A stretch of 64,000 bases of DNA from Chryseobacterium lathyri (GTDB taxonomy: Bacteria > Bacteroidota > Bacteroidia > Flavobacteriales > Weeksellaceae): positions 248,001 through 312,000 of the forward strand of contig NZ_JAUSSF010000001.1 in the NCBI RefSeq assembly GCF_030812195.1, in the 5' to 3' direction. The notes beneath the pieces are model-generated. The model was not told the origin of the DNA and searched no databases. It was given only the letters and a program-made list of their open reading frames with translations. The position numbers and the translations under genes are program-made. Within the stretch, counting starts at the first letter, position 1, and the number at the start of each line of letters is the position of its first letter. Shown piece by piece: positions 16,443 to 24,477 of this stretch.

Positions 16443-17138
16443 TTTTGTTTTATTTAATTATTTGACTTTATTTTATCAATTTTCTAATTGCAATATTACA
16501 GTTTTCAAATCACGTGCCAAAGCAAATAATTATGATGTATATCAGTGTGTTATGTGTTTGTATTGTTAATTTTAACTAAGTTTTTGTTTACAAAAAATTA
16601 ATGTGTTTTTAGGAAATTATTACTATATTTATTGTCTTATCTTCAAAAAAATAAAAAGTTGACAACTGTTTCAATGCTTCTATATTGGACTTGATAAAAC
16701 AAAAAATTAAAAATGCAGTGCATAATATTTACTTTAAGTTTGTTTTTTGAACGTCAGATTTTGGGTGATGAAGAATTATTATGTTAAGAAAACTTATTTT
16801 TCGGACTTGAATTTTATCCTTTAATTTTTAAAAGCTGACAAATTTTATGACATCAATTTGAAAACTTTGTCACATGTATTGGAAATACTGACAGGCTGGG
16901 AAGGATTGCTGGCAGACATTTTTAAGTAAATATTTTTTTCTTTTTGTAAACCTTTTATAATAAGTGCTTTGAAATGATTTCACCCATAAGGGACAATAAG
17001 ACAGGAGTTTTTGCTGGATTTTAGATCCTTAACCAGGATAGATATACTTTGAAAATATAAGCCTACATCTGATTGAAAAAAGGGGATGTAATAGCAGTTT
17101 TATCAGTCAGTTTTCTGTGAAAAGAAATGGCTTTTCGT

Positions 17139-17146
17139 TATTTTTG
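17139..17146 (+). promoter_or_regulatory. -7 promoter element TATTTTTG of the SMR gene
   Basis: An exact TAnnTTTG match 13 bases before the ATG at 17160. It lies after an upstream in-frame ATG at 17127, which would therefore not be in the mRNA; this fixes the start at 17160. Confidence 0.45.
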
Positions 17147-17159
17147 TAAAAATAAGCTT

Positions 17160-17495
17160 ATGGGACGCAGTTATATATTTCTTGCCTTGGCCATCATATT
17201 CGAGATCATAGCTACCACTTTTCTGAAAAAATCTGAAGAATTTTCAAAGCTGTGGCCTTCTGTGGTTACTGTGGTAGGATATGCAGCCGCATTTTATTTC
17301 CTGAGTATTACCCTGCGCCAGATTCCTGTCGGAATTACGTATGCCATATGGTCCGGAGTCGGAATTGTTTTTATAACCATGATCGGGATCATTGCTTTTA
17401 AGCAGGTTCCGGATCTGCCGGCTATCATCGGAATTGCACTGATTGTGGTTGGGGTAATTGTTATTAATGTATTTTCAAAGATGGGGACACATTGA
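17160..17495 (+). CDS. SMR-family multidrug/quaternary-ammonium exporter
   Basis: A 111-residue small multidrug resistance protein with four membrane helices. Glu15 (FLALAIIFEIIATTFLKKS) corresponds to the essential Glu14 of EmrE that couples proton and substrate. The GITYAIWSGVGIV signature of helix 3 is present, as is the helix-4 dimer segment IIGIALIVVGVIVINVFSK. The start at 17160 (MGRSYIF) gives the standard length; the upstream ATG would add 11 charged residues not found in the family. It acts as an antiparallel dimer in the inner membrane. The gene stands alone. Confidence 0.93.
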   Translation: MGRSYIFLALAIIFEIIATTFLKKSEEFSKLWPSVVTVVGYAAAFYFLSITLRQIPVGITYAIWSGVGIVFITMIGIIAFKQVPDLPAIIGIALIVVGVIVINVFSKMGTH

Positions 17496-17559
17496 TTTTT
17501 TTAAGATTTAAGGTTTTGCTTTTCCAAGAACTCTTGAACGGTTTTTCAGAAATTTGAAA

Positions 17560-18531
17560 TTATTTTGCTCTTGGCTTTCCAAAAGGATTATAAGAGACTC
17601 CGATATTGAAATAGAATGAAGGCTTGTAGCTGGCTTCAAAAATATAGTCTTTAAGAGATTCCTCCTTATCAAACACTCTTGCCTGCGGAACAGCCCTGAT
17701 TCCGGTTTTTAAAGTTCCAATGAAATTACTGCCGAGATTATGTTCATAAATAACCCCGGAATTGATTTCCAGCTGCCTGAATTCATAAGTTCTGGTATTC
17801 CTGTAAATATAAAAGGATGTATTATCCATTTCCGTTCCCAGGGAAATCCTGCCGTTGGCAAAAATATCCTTTCTGATCAGTAATTTTTTAGGGAGAAGAA
17901 TGTCCAGTACCCATCCGCTATTGAATTTGTTTTCATAGGTAAATACAGGAAGCAAAGGAATCTGTGCGCTTGGATCAATAAACCCGGCTAAACCCACCAG
18001 CATTTTTGTCTTTGGAGTAGCTTTTAAAACAATAGAAGCAGTCACCAACCCTCTGATTCTTTCAAAATGCTGCTCACTTCCGTCCACTGAAGCACTGGCC
18101 GTATAAATCGCTGTCTTATTGAATAACTTGGAAAAATAACTGAGATTGACTGATTCTGAATGATAATGATAATCATTCTTTGCATCCATTTCAGGTAAAA
18201 TCGGTGCTTCCGTATTGAATGCTGAATAACGATAATTCAGAGAAGTGCTCAATAGCCAGCTTTTCTTTTTGACAAAATAAATATTGGCATTGGCTTTTAG
18301 CTGCTGAAAGCTTTTCACCTTGTTATCAGACAAGCCCGCCCCCTGAAGTTTCGAAGAGAATTGAAAAGGGGTAGTCAGGGTATAATCAATATTAAGATCG
18401 CGGGTCTGTGGAAACTTGTCGGCAAAAAATGCTCTTACCTTCAGTGGAATACTATCTCTTTTTTGAGCATAGGCAATGTTCTTTAAAGGGAACATAGCAA
18501 GCGGTAAAAGGACTTTTCTCAGTGTTTTCAT
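17560..18531 (-). CDS. DUF6268-like outer-membrane beta-barrel protein
   Basis: A 323-residue exported protein: an N-terminal signal (MKTLRKVLLPLAMFPLKNIAYAQ) is followed by amphipathic beta strands ending in the aromatic-rich PSFYFNIGVSYNPFGKPRA. Typical barrel segments include LLSTSLNYRYSAFN, TASASVDGSEQHFERIRG and IGTLKTGIRAVPQARVF. It resembles the DUF6268 group of Bacteroidota outer-membrane proteins, whose function is unknown. It is cotranscribed with the 144-residue gene 3 bases upstream. The operon faces the LytTR-type two-component system across a spacer with paired direct repeats, so it may be a target of that system. Confidence 0.75.
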   Translation of the reverse strand: MKTLRKVLLPLAMFPLKNIAYAQKRDSIPLKVRAFFADKFPQTRDLNIDYTLTTPFQFSSKLQGAGLSDNKVKSFQQLKANANIYFVKKKSWLLSTSLNYRYSAFNTEAPILPEMDAKNDYHYHSESVNLSYFSKLFNKTAIYTASASVDGSEQHFERIRGLVTASIVLKATPKTKMLVGLAGFIDPSAQIPLLPVFTYENKFNSGWVLDILLPKKLLIRKDIFANGRISLGTEMDNTSFYIYRNTRTYEFRQLEINSGVIYEHNLGSNFIGTLKTGIRAVPQARVFDKEESLKDYIFEASYKPSFYFNIGVSYNPFGKPRAK

Positions 18532-18534
18532 GGT

Positions 18535-18969
18535 TTATTTTAAAGTATGGATGATAGATTGGAAAAAATGGAACACGAATATTTTGTCATAGAATATCTC
18601 TAGGCTATTCTCAATAATAAAGTCAGTATAACAGCACGTATCGGAAACGGCATCTTCCTCCACAAAGACAAACCAGACTTCTTTAAGCTTGCTCCGTCTT
18701 TTATATTCCTCAAAAGCATTCCAGTCGAACGGGGAAGAATGTTTAAGATTATAAAATAAAATTCCTTTTCTAACACCATTTTCTTCCACGGTATTAACAG
18801 GATGCTGAATGTAGTTTAAAATCCTGATCTGCGAATGATAACATTCTACAAAATGATGCAGGTCGATCATCTGTATTACCTTCTCTTCTTGCTGGGATTC
18901 TGTCATATAAAAACATTCTGAGGTTATTTCTTTTGTAAGTTCCTGAAAAACGGCTAATTCCATAAGCAT
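18535..18969 (-). CDS. Hypothetical 144-residue cytosolic protein
   Basis: No signal peptide, membrane helix or known motif is visible. The protein is acidic and rich in aromatic residues (IQMIDLHHFVECYHSQIRIL, LKEVWFVFVEEDAVSDTCCY, IFYDKIFVFHFFQSIIHTLK), with an alternating helix and strand pattern. It is the first gene of a two-gene operon with the DUF6268-like barrel (3-base gap) and is divergent from the LytS-type kinase. An alternative start is the ATG at residue 3. Genes like this beside a LytTR system could be targets or adaptors, but that is only context. Confidence 0.6.
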   Translation of the reverse strand: MLMELAVFQELTKEITSECFYMTESQQEEKVIQMIDLHHFVECYHSQIRILNYIQHPVNTVEENGVRKGILFYNLKHSSPFDWNAFEEYKRRSKLKEVWFVFVEEDAVSDTCCYTDFIIENSLEIFYDKIFVFHFFQSIIHTLK

Positions 18970-19020
18970 AAAAATTCAACACGGCAAAGAAAGACAGAAT
19001 AACATCGTAGAGATTTTTTT

Positions 19021-19050
19021 TTATACCAAACCGCTTCTATTTTATACGAA
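19021..19050 (-). promoter_or_regulatory. Minus-strand repeat pair, candidate LytTR site
   Basis: Reading the minus strand, TTCGTATAA (19050-19042) and TTTGGTATAA (19030-19021) are imperfect direct repeats with an 11-base spacer, oriented toward the DUF6268 operon. They resemble the exact TTTGTATAA pair on the plus strand nearby. Confidence 0.4.
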
Positions 19051-19067
19051 ATTCGTGTACGTTATAA

Positions 19068-19097
19068 TTTGTATAAAAAAATGCAGGGTTTGTATAA
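19068..19097 (+). promoter_or_regulatory. Exact TTTGTATAA direct-repeat pair, candidate LytTR site
   Basis: TTTGTATAA occurs at 19068-19076 and 19089-19097: two identical 9-base repeats separated by exactly 12 bases, on one face of the helix (period 21). LytTR-domain regulators are known to bind pairs of about 9-base direct repeats with spacers of about 12 bases. The site lies 63 bases upstream of the kinase gene. Confidence 0.55.
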
Positions 19098-19125
19098 TAT
19101 TATGGGGACTTCTTGCGTTATTCTC

Positions 19126-19133
19126 TATTTTTG
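19126..19133 (+). promoter_or_regulatory. -7 promoter element TATTTTTG of the two-component operon
   Basis: An exact TAnnTTTG match 26 bases before the kinase ATG and 28 bases downstream of the repeat pair. It has no good TTG partner, which fits an activator-dependent promoter. Confidence 0.45.
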
Positions 19134-19159
19134 TTCTGGATTAAAACCGGCAGAATACT

Positions 19160-20236
19160 ATGAAGTACAGCACACTGAAATTTAAGGAAACACTGGTCAT
19201 GGACTTTCTGGTTGAAGACAGGTTTAAGTTCCGCAGGCACCTGCTGTTCCTTATTTTCTTTTTCTTCCTGCTGTACAGTGCAAGGTTCTGGCACTGGTAT
19301 TCCGGAATTCAGCAGTATTATGTTCTGTTATTTGTATACAGCATACTGATTACCATGGTCTATATTAATATATATATCCTGGTACCCAGGTTTTTCTTTA
19401 AAGCCCGATATATTACTTATCTCATTCTGCTTGTGCTCCTGGGATTTGCCGGGCTGAATATGATAAGCTACGGTTTCAGGTTCTTCTTTGAAGACTTTAG
19501 AGTACAAAATATCAGGAAGGCAGGAGAGAAAGGCAGTGTTTATGAAGGTATACTGATGTGTGTTCCCATTATTTTGACCACAACTACAGTGAAGCTACTG
19601 CAGAAATGGATCAATGATACCAAAAGAATAGCAGAACTGAACAATCTGACCCTGCAGATGGAGCTGAATGAACTCCGCAACCAGATCAATCCGCACTTTC
19701 TTTTTAATATGCTGAATAATGTGAAAGCTCTTACAAGAACTGATCCTGAAAAAGCATCTGCGGTGATTGTAAAACTTTCAGAGTTTTTAAGGTATCAGCT
19801 GTATGAAAATGGAGAAGAGAAAACCCTGCTGGTTTCGGAGATAGATTTTCTGTCCAATTTTCTTAACCTTGAAAAAATAAGAAGAGAGAATTTTTCTTTT
19901 GATATCACTGCGGAAACAGAAAGCCGAACGTTAAAAAGTACTTTTATTCCTCCGAATTTGTTCACCACTTTTGTTGAAAATGCCGTAAAGCATAGCGTGG
20001 ATATCAGTGATAAAGTATGCTATGTGAAAATAGAGATAAACGTTAAAGACAAAATACTCCACTTTATCTGCACCAATTCAATGAATCAGAGCCTGACTGT
20101 ATCCAATGCAAACTACAGCGGGCTGGGGCTCGCCAATATTAAAAGAAGGCTTGAGCTTCTCTACGGAAACACTTTCAGCCTGGAAATCAATTCCGGAGAA
20201 AAAGAATATACCGTTAATTTAAAAATTCCTGTATGA
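19160..20236 (+). CDS. LytS/YehU-type sensor histidine kinase
   Basis: A 358-residue membrane histidine kinase. Four membrane helices span residues about 27-150 (LLFLIFFFFLLYSARFWHWY; YYVLLFVYSILITMVYINIY; ITYLILLVLLGFAGLNMISY; VYEGILMCVPIILTTTTVKLL). A linker coiled coil (RIAELNNLTLQMELNELRNQ) leads to the His_kinase motif NQINPHFLFNMLNNVKAL with the phospho-acceptor His. A GHKL ATPase domain follows (ENAVKHS as N box, GLGLANIKRRL as G box). There is no periplasmic sensor domain, so the signal is probably sensed within the membrane. ATGA overlap with the response regulator gives translational coupling. An ATG at 19199 is an alternative start. Confidence 0.92.
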   Translation: MKYSTLKFKETLVMDFLVEDRFKFRRHLLFLIFFFFLLYSARFWHWYSGIQQYYVLLFVYSILITMVYINIYILVPRFFFKARYITYLILLVLLGFAGLNMISYGFRFFFEDFRVQNIRKAGEKGSVYEGILMCVPIILTTTTVKLLQKWINDTKRIAELNNLTLQMELNELRNQINPHFLFNMLNNVKALTRTDPEKASAVIVKLSEFLRYQLYENGEEKTLLVSEIDFLSNFLNLEKIRRENFSFDITAETESRTLKSTFIPPNLFTTFVENAVKHSVDISDKVCYVKIEINVKDKILHFICTNSMNQSLTVSNANYSGLGLANIKRRLELLYGNTFSLEINSGEKEYTVNLKIPV

Positions 20237-20958
20237 ACTGTATTATAGTAGATGATGAACCTTTGGCAAGAGCTGAAATGCGTTCGCTGGTCAATGAAAC
20301 TTCCAAAGCCGAAATCCTGGGAGAATTTTCCAATGCTCTTTCAGCACTGGATTTTCTTAAGACCAATGATGTAGATCTTATTTTTCTGGATATTGAAATG
20401 CCAATGGTAACCGGATTGGAATTTGCAGAAATGCTGCCAAAAAAATCCCTGATCATTTTCACCACAGCCTATTCCCAGTATGCCTTGAAAAGCTACGAAC
20501 TGGAAGCTGTAGATTATCTGCTGAAACCGATAGATGGCAAAAGACTGGAGAAAGCTATAGAAAAAGCCATCCTCTACACAGAGCTTTTGTCTAAGGACAC
20601 CGTAAAAAATACAGTAGAGTCCAATACACCTGACTTATTATTCATAAAGGCAGACCGGAGGTTCTACAAGATCAGCTTTTCAGATATTAAATTTATAGAA
20701 GGCCTGAAAGATTATGTGGTGATCCACACCCGGCATCAGAAGCTCATTACAGCCATGAACCTTAAAACCATCCACCAGAAAATTTCGTGGGAAACCTTTC
20801 TTCGTGTAAGTAAATCTTATGTAGTCAATCTCGACTTTATCGATTCGTTTGACAACCATAATATTTATATCGATGAATCTGAGATTCCCATAGGCGAAGT
20901 CTACAGATCCGATTTTTTCACAAAATATGCCGGTGGATTTCTGAATCCGGAAGGGTAG
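20233..20958 (+). CDS. LytTR-family response regulator
   Basis: A 241-residue response regulator: a receiver domain (residues 1-115) with the acidic pair VDDEP, phospho-acceptor Asp53 in IFLDIEMP, TTAYSQYALKSYELEAVDYL, and the conserved Lys in LLKPI. A C-terminal LytTR DNA-binding domain follows (FIKADRRFYKISFSDIKFIE, GLKDYVVIHT, SWETFLRVSKSYVVNLDFID). LytTR domains bind paired direct repeats, and an exact pair lies upstream of this operon. It is partnered with the kinase gene that overlaps it by 4 bases. Targets may include the divergent DUF6268 operon and its own operon. Confidence 0.94.
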   Translation: MNCIIVDDEPLARAEMRSLVNETSKAEILGEFSNALSALDFLKTNDVDLIFLDIEMPMVTGLEFAEMLPKKSLIIFTTAYSQYALKSYELEAVDYLLKPIDGKRLEKAIEKAILYTELLSKDTVKNTVESNTPDLLFIKADRRFYKISFSDIKFIEGLKDYVVIHTRHQKLITAMNLKTIHQKISWETFLRVSKSYVVNLDFIDSFDNHNIYIDESEIPIGEVYRSDFFTKYAGGFLNPEG

Positions 20959-20959
20959 A

Positions 20960-21586
20960 CTACAGCTTTCGTCCCACAAAGCGGATCACAGAACCTGTTC
21001 CGTTGTGAAATAAGCCTTCATTGAGTTCTATTTCCATTTCTTCCAGTTGTATAATGTCATAATCAGGAAAATCAGCTTTGATCTCATCTGTTGAAAACAA
21101 TGACCCGATATCTTTGGGGCCGCCAACCTTCTCATTTTTTGTTACATAATCAAGGTGGTTTTTGCTGAAGGCTTCAAAAATAATAATACCTCCTTTACGA
21201 AGATACTGATCCAGCATCTGATGAACAGAAGATTTGATGTCAGCCGGAAAATGGGCATAAATAAGAGCAATTGCATCAAACTGCTCCGTCTGGAAATTCA
21301 GGGCCTGAAGTTCACCGACCTGATAATCAATAGTGACATTTTTATTCTCAGCAAGCTGTAATGCCTTACTTTTTCCTTCACTGCTGATATCAAAAGCGGA
21401 AACATTCCATCCTTTTACGGCTGCAAAAACAGCATTCCTTCCTTCGCCTTCTGCGGGAAACAAAACAGAGCCTGGTTCTAATTTCTCTAACTGTTCTTTT
21501 AAATAGTTATTGGGTTCCGTTCCGTAAGCGAATTCTTCACTGCTGTACCTGTCGTTCCATCTGTCAAGCCATGTATTGTCTGTCAT
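20960..21586 (-). CDS. Class I SAM-dependent methyltransferase (TehB-like)
   Basis: A 208-residue methyltransferase. The SAM-binding motif I is [20 protein letters not shown], a variant with F-P-A-E-G-E-G-R-N in place of D-x-G-x-G, followed by the acidic Asp of [17 protein letters not shown], and later AIALIYAHF and [11 protein letters not shown]. The opening [20 protein letters not shown] is typical of the TehB/thiopurine-like group that detoxifies tellurite or small thiols. The substrate is not certain. It converges with the response regulator, whose stop is one base away. Confidence 0.85.
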   Translation of the reverse strand: MTDNTWLDRWNDRYSSEEFAYGTEPNNYLKEQLEKLEPGSVLFPAEGEGRNAVFAAVKGWNVSAFDISSEGKSKALQLAENKNVTIDYQVGELQALNFQTEQFDAIALIYAHFPADIKSSVHQMLDQYLRKGGIIIFEAFSKNHLDYVTKNEKVGGPKDIGSLFSTDEIKADFPDYDIIQLEEMEIELNEGLFHNGTGSVIRFVGRKL

Positions 21587-21753
21587 TTTTTGTAAGATTT
21601 AAATATGAGTTGGTTATTACTGTTCATCTGCCATCAGATGTATTGAATGCCCCAAATATAGAACGTTTCCGGCCGCTTTTGCGAATGGAAAAAACATTGG
21701 TCAAAATAGATTCTGTAAATAAGATTTCTGAAGCTGAAGATTGATGATTACTT

Positions 21754-22488
21754 TTAATAAATTTTCTGATCATTTTCGCAGTAAAAACTTCGTCTCTTTC
21801 CTATTCCGGTTTGTTTTTTCACGAGTTTCTCACCACATTTCGGGCATATGGTTTTGGTGTGCACCAGCCAATGTTTCTTTAAAACGAATTCCCGTTTCCA
21901 TTCCAGAAAATCAAAACTGTAATTTCTGGCTTCAGCGATAAGTTCCTTCAGTTTTTTTGCAGGCAGGTTTCCTGCTAAGCTTTCAGGTTGTACACCGATC
22001 CTGAACAGAACTTCGTTCTTAATGATATTTCCTACGCCGGAAAAAATATCCTGATCCATCAGAGCGTCACAAACCATCATTGCAGGTTTGGATTTCAGTT
22101 TCTTTTCCGCCCTTTCAGGATTCCAGGCATCACTCATAATGTCAGCTTCCCAATCTATTGTTGATAAAAATTCCAGTGCTACGGATTTAACGGAGCAGGT
22201 GTAAAAGTACATGCTTCCGGTTTTGAAATGAAGTGACAGGCGCAGGCTATTATCCGGTTTTGTCTGTTCATCAATACTGTATGATCCGAACATCAGCAAA
22301 TGAATCCGGATGGCTGTATTATCTAAAACAAGGTACGTCTGTTTTCCGAATGTACGGATCTCATGAAGAATTTGGCCGATCAGCGATTCCTTCTCGAATT
22401 TGGCATTGCCTGAAGCTTCCGTCACTTGATGTCCGACAAACGGCTGCAGGCTTTCTTTCATTAAAAGTATGGATGGTCCTTCAGGCAT
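21754..22488 (-). CDS. Fpg/Nei-family DNA glycosylase
   Basis: A 244-residue base-excision-repair glycosylase/AP lyase. The start at 22488 yields MPEGP, in which Pro2 becomes the N-terminal Schiff-base nucleophile and Glu3 the acid; the upstream in-frame ATG at 22503 would bury this proline and must be wrong. The helix-two-turn-helix is seen at DQDIFSGVGNIIKNEVLFRIG. The C-terminal zinc finger is C-P-K-C, 18 residues, then C-E-N-D-Q: the fourth ligand position is Asp instead of Cys. The fold is otherwise complete. It removes oxidised bases from DNA. It is divergent from the dGTPase gene. Confidence 0.92.
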   Translation of the reverse strand: MPEGPSILLMKESLQPFVGHQVTEASGNAKFEKESLIGQILHEIRTFGKQTYLVLDNTAIRIHLLMFGSYSIDEQTKPDNSLRLSLHFKTGSMYFYTCSVKSVALEFLSTIDWEADIMSDAWNPERAEKKLKSKPAMMVCDALMDQDIFSGVGNIIKNEVLFRIGVQPESLAGNLPAKKLKELIAEARNYSFDFLEWKREFVLKKHWLVHTKTICPKCGEKLVKKQTGIGKRRSFYCENDQKIY

Positions 22489-22543
22489 GGTTTTGCTTTT
22501 CAATAAAAGTTCAAATACTATTCCGTAAAAATAAAATTTGGAG

Positions 22544-22551
22544 TAATTTTG
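22544..22551 (+). promoter_or_regulatory. -7 promoter element TAATTTTG of the dGTPase gene
   Basis: An exact TAnnTTTG match ending 4 bases before the first of two adjacent ATGs, which suggests a leaderless or nearly leaderless mRNA. It favours the second ATG (22559) if the transcript starts 6-8 bases after the box. Confidence 0.4.
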
Positions 22552-22555
22552 AAAA

Positions 22556-23914
22556 ATGATGAATTTAAACCAGATTTTTACGAATCAGCGTACAGGGAAC
22601 AATCCGCATACTAAAGCTTCAAGAACTGATTTTCAGAGGGATTTCGATAGAATTATCTTCTCTTCTGCATTCAGAAGACTGCAGAATAAGACTCAGGTTT
22701 TTCCTCTTCCCGGAAGTGTTTTTGTGCATAACAGGCTGACGCACTCGCTGGAAGTTTCGTCGGTAGGCAGAAGTTTGGGAAGTATTATCGGAGAATTTGT
22801 CTTTGATGCTTATAAAAAAGACCTTACGGAAGATTCAAAAAACTTTTATCTTCATAATTTAGGAAATGTAATTGCAGCTGCTTGTTTGTGTCATGATGTA
22901 GGAAATCCCGCATTTGGGCATTCGGGGGAAGATGCGATTGCGAGCTATTTCGAGAGGAATGAAAAGGACCTGAAGCTTAAATTTAATGAAAAAGAATGGG
23001 CAGATCTTGTTAATTTTGAAGGAAATGCCAATGCCATAAGAGTTCTGGCGCAGCGTCAGCAGGGAAAGGATGAAGGTGGAATCCAGCTTACCTTTTCTAC
23101 GCTTGCAAGTATTGCAAAATACCCGTGTGAAGCGGTTGCTAAGAAAAAAGGCGTTATTCACAGGAAGAAATTCGGTTTTTTCCAGAACGAAAAAGATATC
23201 TTCCTGGAAATAGCAAAAGCAACGAATTTAATCATGGAAAATGAGGAACCGTATATATTCAAAAGGCATCCTTTCGTATGGCTTGTGGAGGCAGCGGATG
23301 ATATCTGTTACAACATTATTGATATGGAAGATGCCCACCGGTTGGGAATTGTATCCACTTCAGACTGCGAAAACCTGTTTTTTGAACTGATCAGATCCGA
23401 AAGCAATGATACGGACAGGGTAAAAAACAAGTTGGCATCCATTTCCAATGAAAATGAAAAGATTTCTTATCTGAGAGCAAAAGCGATTAATGCCCTGATC
23501 AATAAATCCCTTGAGATTTACAAGCATAATTTCGAGAATATTCTCCTGGGCAACCTGGATAACGGACTTCTTGATATTTATAAAGCTGAGAACCGTGCCC
23601 TGCAGGATATCGAAGCGTTCTCCATTGAAAAGATTTACAATCATAAAGCTGTGGTGGAAATTGAAAATGCCGGCTACAATGTAATGTATGAGCTTCTTGA
23701 CCATTTTATTCCATCCATTCTGAAACCTGAGGATGAAAGGAAATCTTATGATAAAAAAGCACTGAAACTGCTTCCCAGACAATTCGTTTACGAAGAGGGA
23801 ACGGATTATCAGAAAGTACTTGGCGTCATTGATTTTGTTTCGGGAATGACTGATAATTTTGCCACCGATCTTTACAGAAAAATCAAAGGTATTGATATTG
23901 GAATGACGGTTTAA
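22556..23914 (+). CDS. dgt: dGTP triphosphohydrolase
   Basis: A 452-residue HD-domain enzyme that splits dGTP into deoxyguanosine and triphosphate. N-terminal RTDFQRDFDRIIFSSAFRRL and the HD metal site are clear: first His in RLTHSLEVSSVGRSL, the H-D pair in CLCHDVGNPAFGHSGE, and the later Asp in EAADDICYNIIDMEDA. Length matches the approximately 450-residue dGTPase type of Bacteroidota. Two adjacent ATGs at 22556 and 22559 cannot be separated by sequence alone. It has no operon partner; a bidirectional terminator follows. Cytoplasmic, with a role in nucleotide pool balance and possibly phage defence in some lineages (inference). Confidence 0.93.
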   Translation: MMNLNQIFTNQRTGNNPHTKASRTDFQRDFDRIIFSSAFRRLQNKTQVFPLPGSVFVHNRLTHSLEVSSVGRSLGSIIGEFVFDAYKKDLTEDSKNFYLHNLGNVIAAACLCHDVGNPAFGHSGEDAIASYFERNEKDLKLKFNEKEWADLVNFEGNANAIRVLAQRQQGKDEGGIQLTFSTLASIAKYPCEAVAKKKGVIHRKKFGFFQNEKDIFLEIAKATNLIMENEEPYIFKRHPFVWLVEAADDICYNIIDMEDAHRLGIVSTSDCENLFFELIRSESNDTDRVKNKLASISNENEKISYLRAKAINALINKSLEIYKHNFENILLGNLDNGLLDIYKAENRALQDIEAFSIEKIYNHKAVVEIENAGYNVMYELLDHFIPSILKPEDERKSYDKKALKLLPRQFVYEEGTDYQKVLGVIDFVSGMTDNFATDLYRKIKGIDIGMTV

Positions 23915-23961
23915 ATGATGAAACTTTTTTAACTTATTATATCTTTCATAATCGTAAAATA

Positions 23962-23988
23962 AAAACTCCCGGAATTTCCGGGAGTTTT
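23962..23988. terminator. Bidirectional intrinsic terminator
   Basis: A near-perfect 27-base palindrome, AAAACTCCCGGAA / TTCCGGGAGTTTT. A-rich on one side and T-rich on the other, it serves both the dGTPase and the convergent DUF4377 gene. Confidence 0.9.
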
Positions 23989-23993
23989 CTGTA

Positions 23994-24341
23994 TTATTTC
24001 TTGGTTTTGGAAACCTCTTTGATCAGGGTGTACTTTATAGAAGATCCGTCGGCTGGAGGATTGGCGATTTTTTCAGTTTTCACTTTCAAAACATATTCAT
24101 ATCCGGGCTCGTAAGTAAATCCTTCAATATTCGTATAGAAATTGGTCCAGCTTTCTGATGCTTTTTCTTTTACCTGCAGACATTTCATTGGGGCTACTCC
24201 TGTACAGTCTGCAGTTTCAGGTCCTACGATGAATGTTTTCTCATCGGCTCCGGCAGTATTGGCCGTAGTGGTACATTGTGTCATTGCGAATAGTGCTACT
24301 GCAGGAACAGCGCCTTTTAGAATGGTTGCGATAATTTTCAT
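23994..24341 (-). CDS. DUF4377 lipoprotein
   Basis: A 115-residue exported protein. The ATG at 24341 gives MKIIATILKGAVPAVALFAM and then T-Q-C, a lipobox-like end (Cys23); an upstream ATG at 24368 would add a charged leader and is rejected. The mature part contains the DUF4377 signature: VGPETADCTGVAPMKCLQVK, SWTNFYTNIEGFTYEPGYEY, LKVKTEKIANPPADGSS. Two internal cysteines (in ADC and MKC) may form a disulfide. The domain is found beside META/HslJ domains in other bacteria and is of unknown function. It is probably anchored to the outer membrane. Confidence 0.83.
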   Translation of the reverse strand: MKIIATILKGAVPAVALFAMTQCTTTANTAGADEKTFIVGPETADCTGVAPMKCLQVKEKASESWTNFYTNIEGFTYEPGYEYVLKVKTEKIANPPADGSSIKYTLIKEVSKTKK

Positions 24342-24477
24342 AAACTTTATTTTACATCTTAGTCGCAATTACTATGCCGAAGTTTTTGACGCAGTTTTTC
24401 TATTGTTTTTTAGTTTTTAATTATTTAATTTGAGCGCTTCTAAAATTTAACCAAGAATACAATTACCAAAATATACT

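Larger units (their letters stand above)
15975..17138. other. 1.16-kb mostly non-coding region
   Basis: Between the AAA ATPase and the SMR pump lies AT-rich DNA with no long frame. It holds a promoter candidate for the AAA gene, a 9-base hairpin (16257-16278, CTTTTACTC / GAGTAAAAG), an 8-base inverted repeat (16332-16358) and a 27-codon frame for a membrane peptide (16359-16442). Nothing recognisable was found in 16443-17138. Confidence 0.6.
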
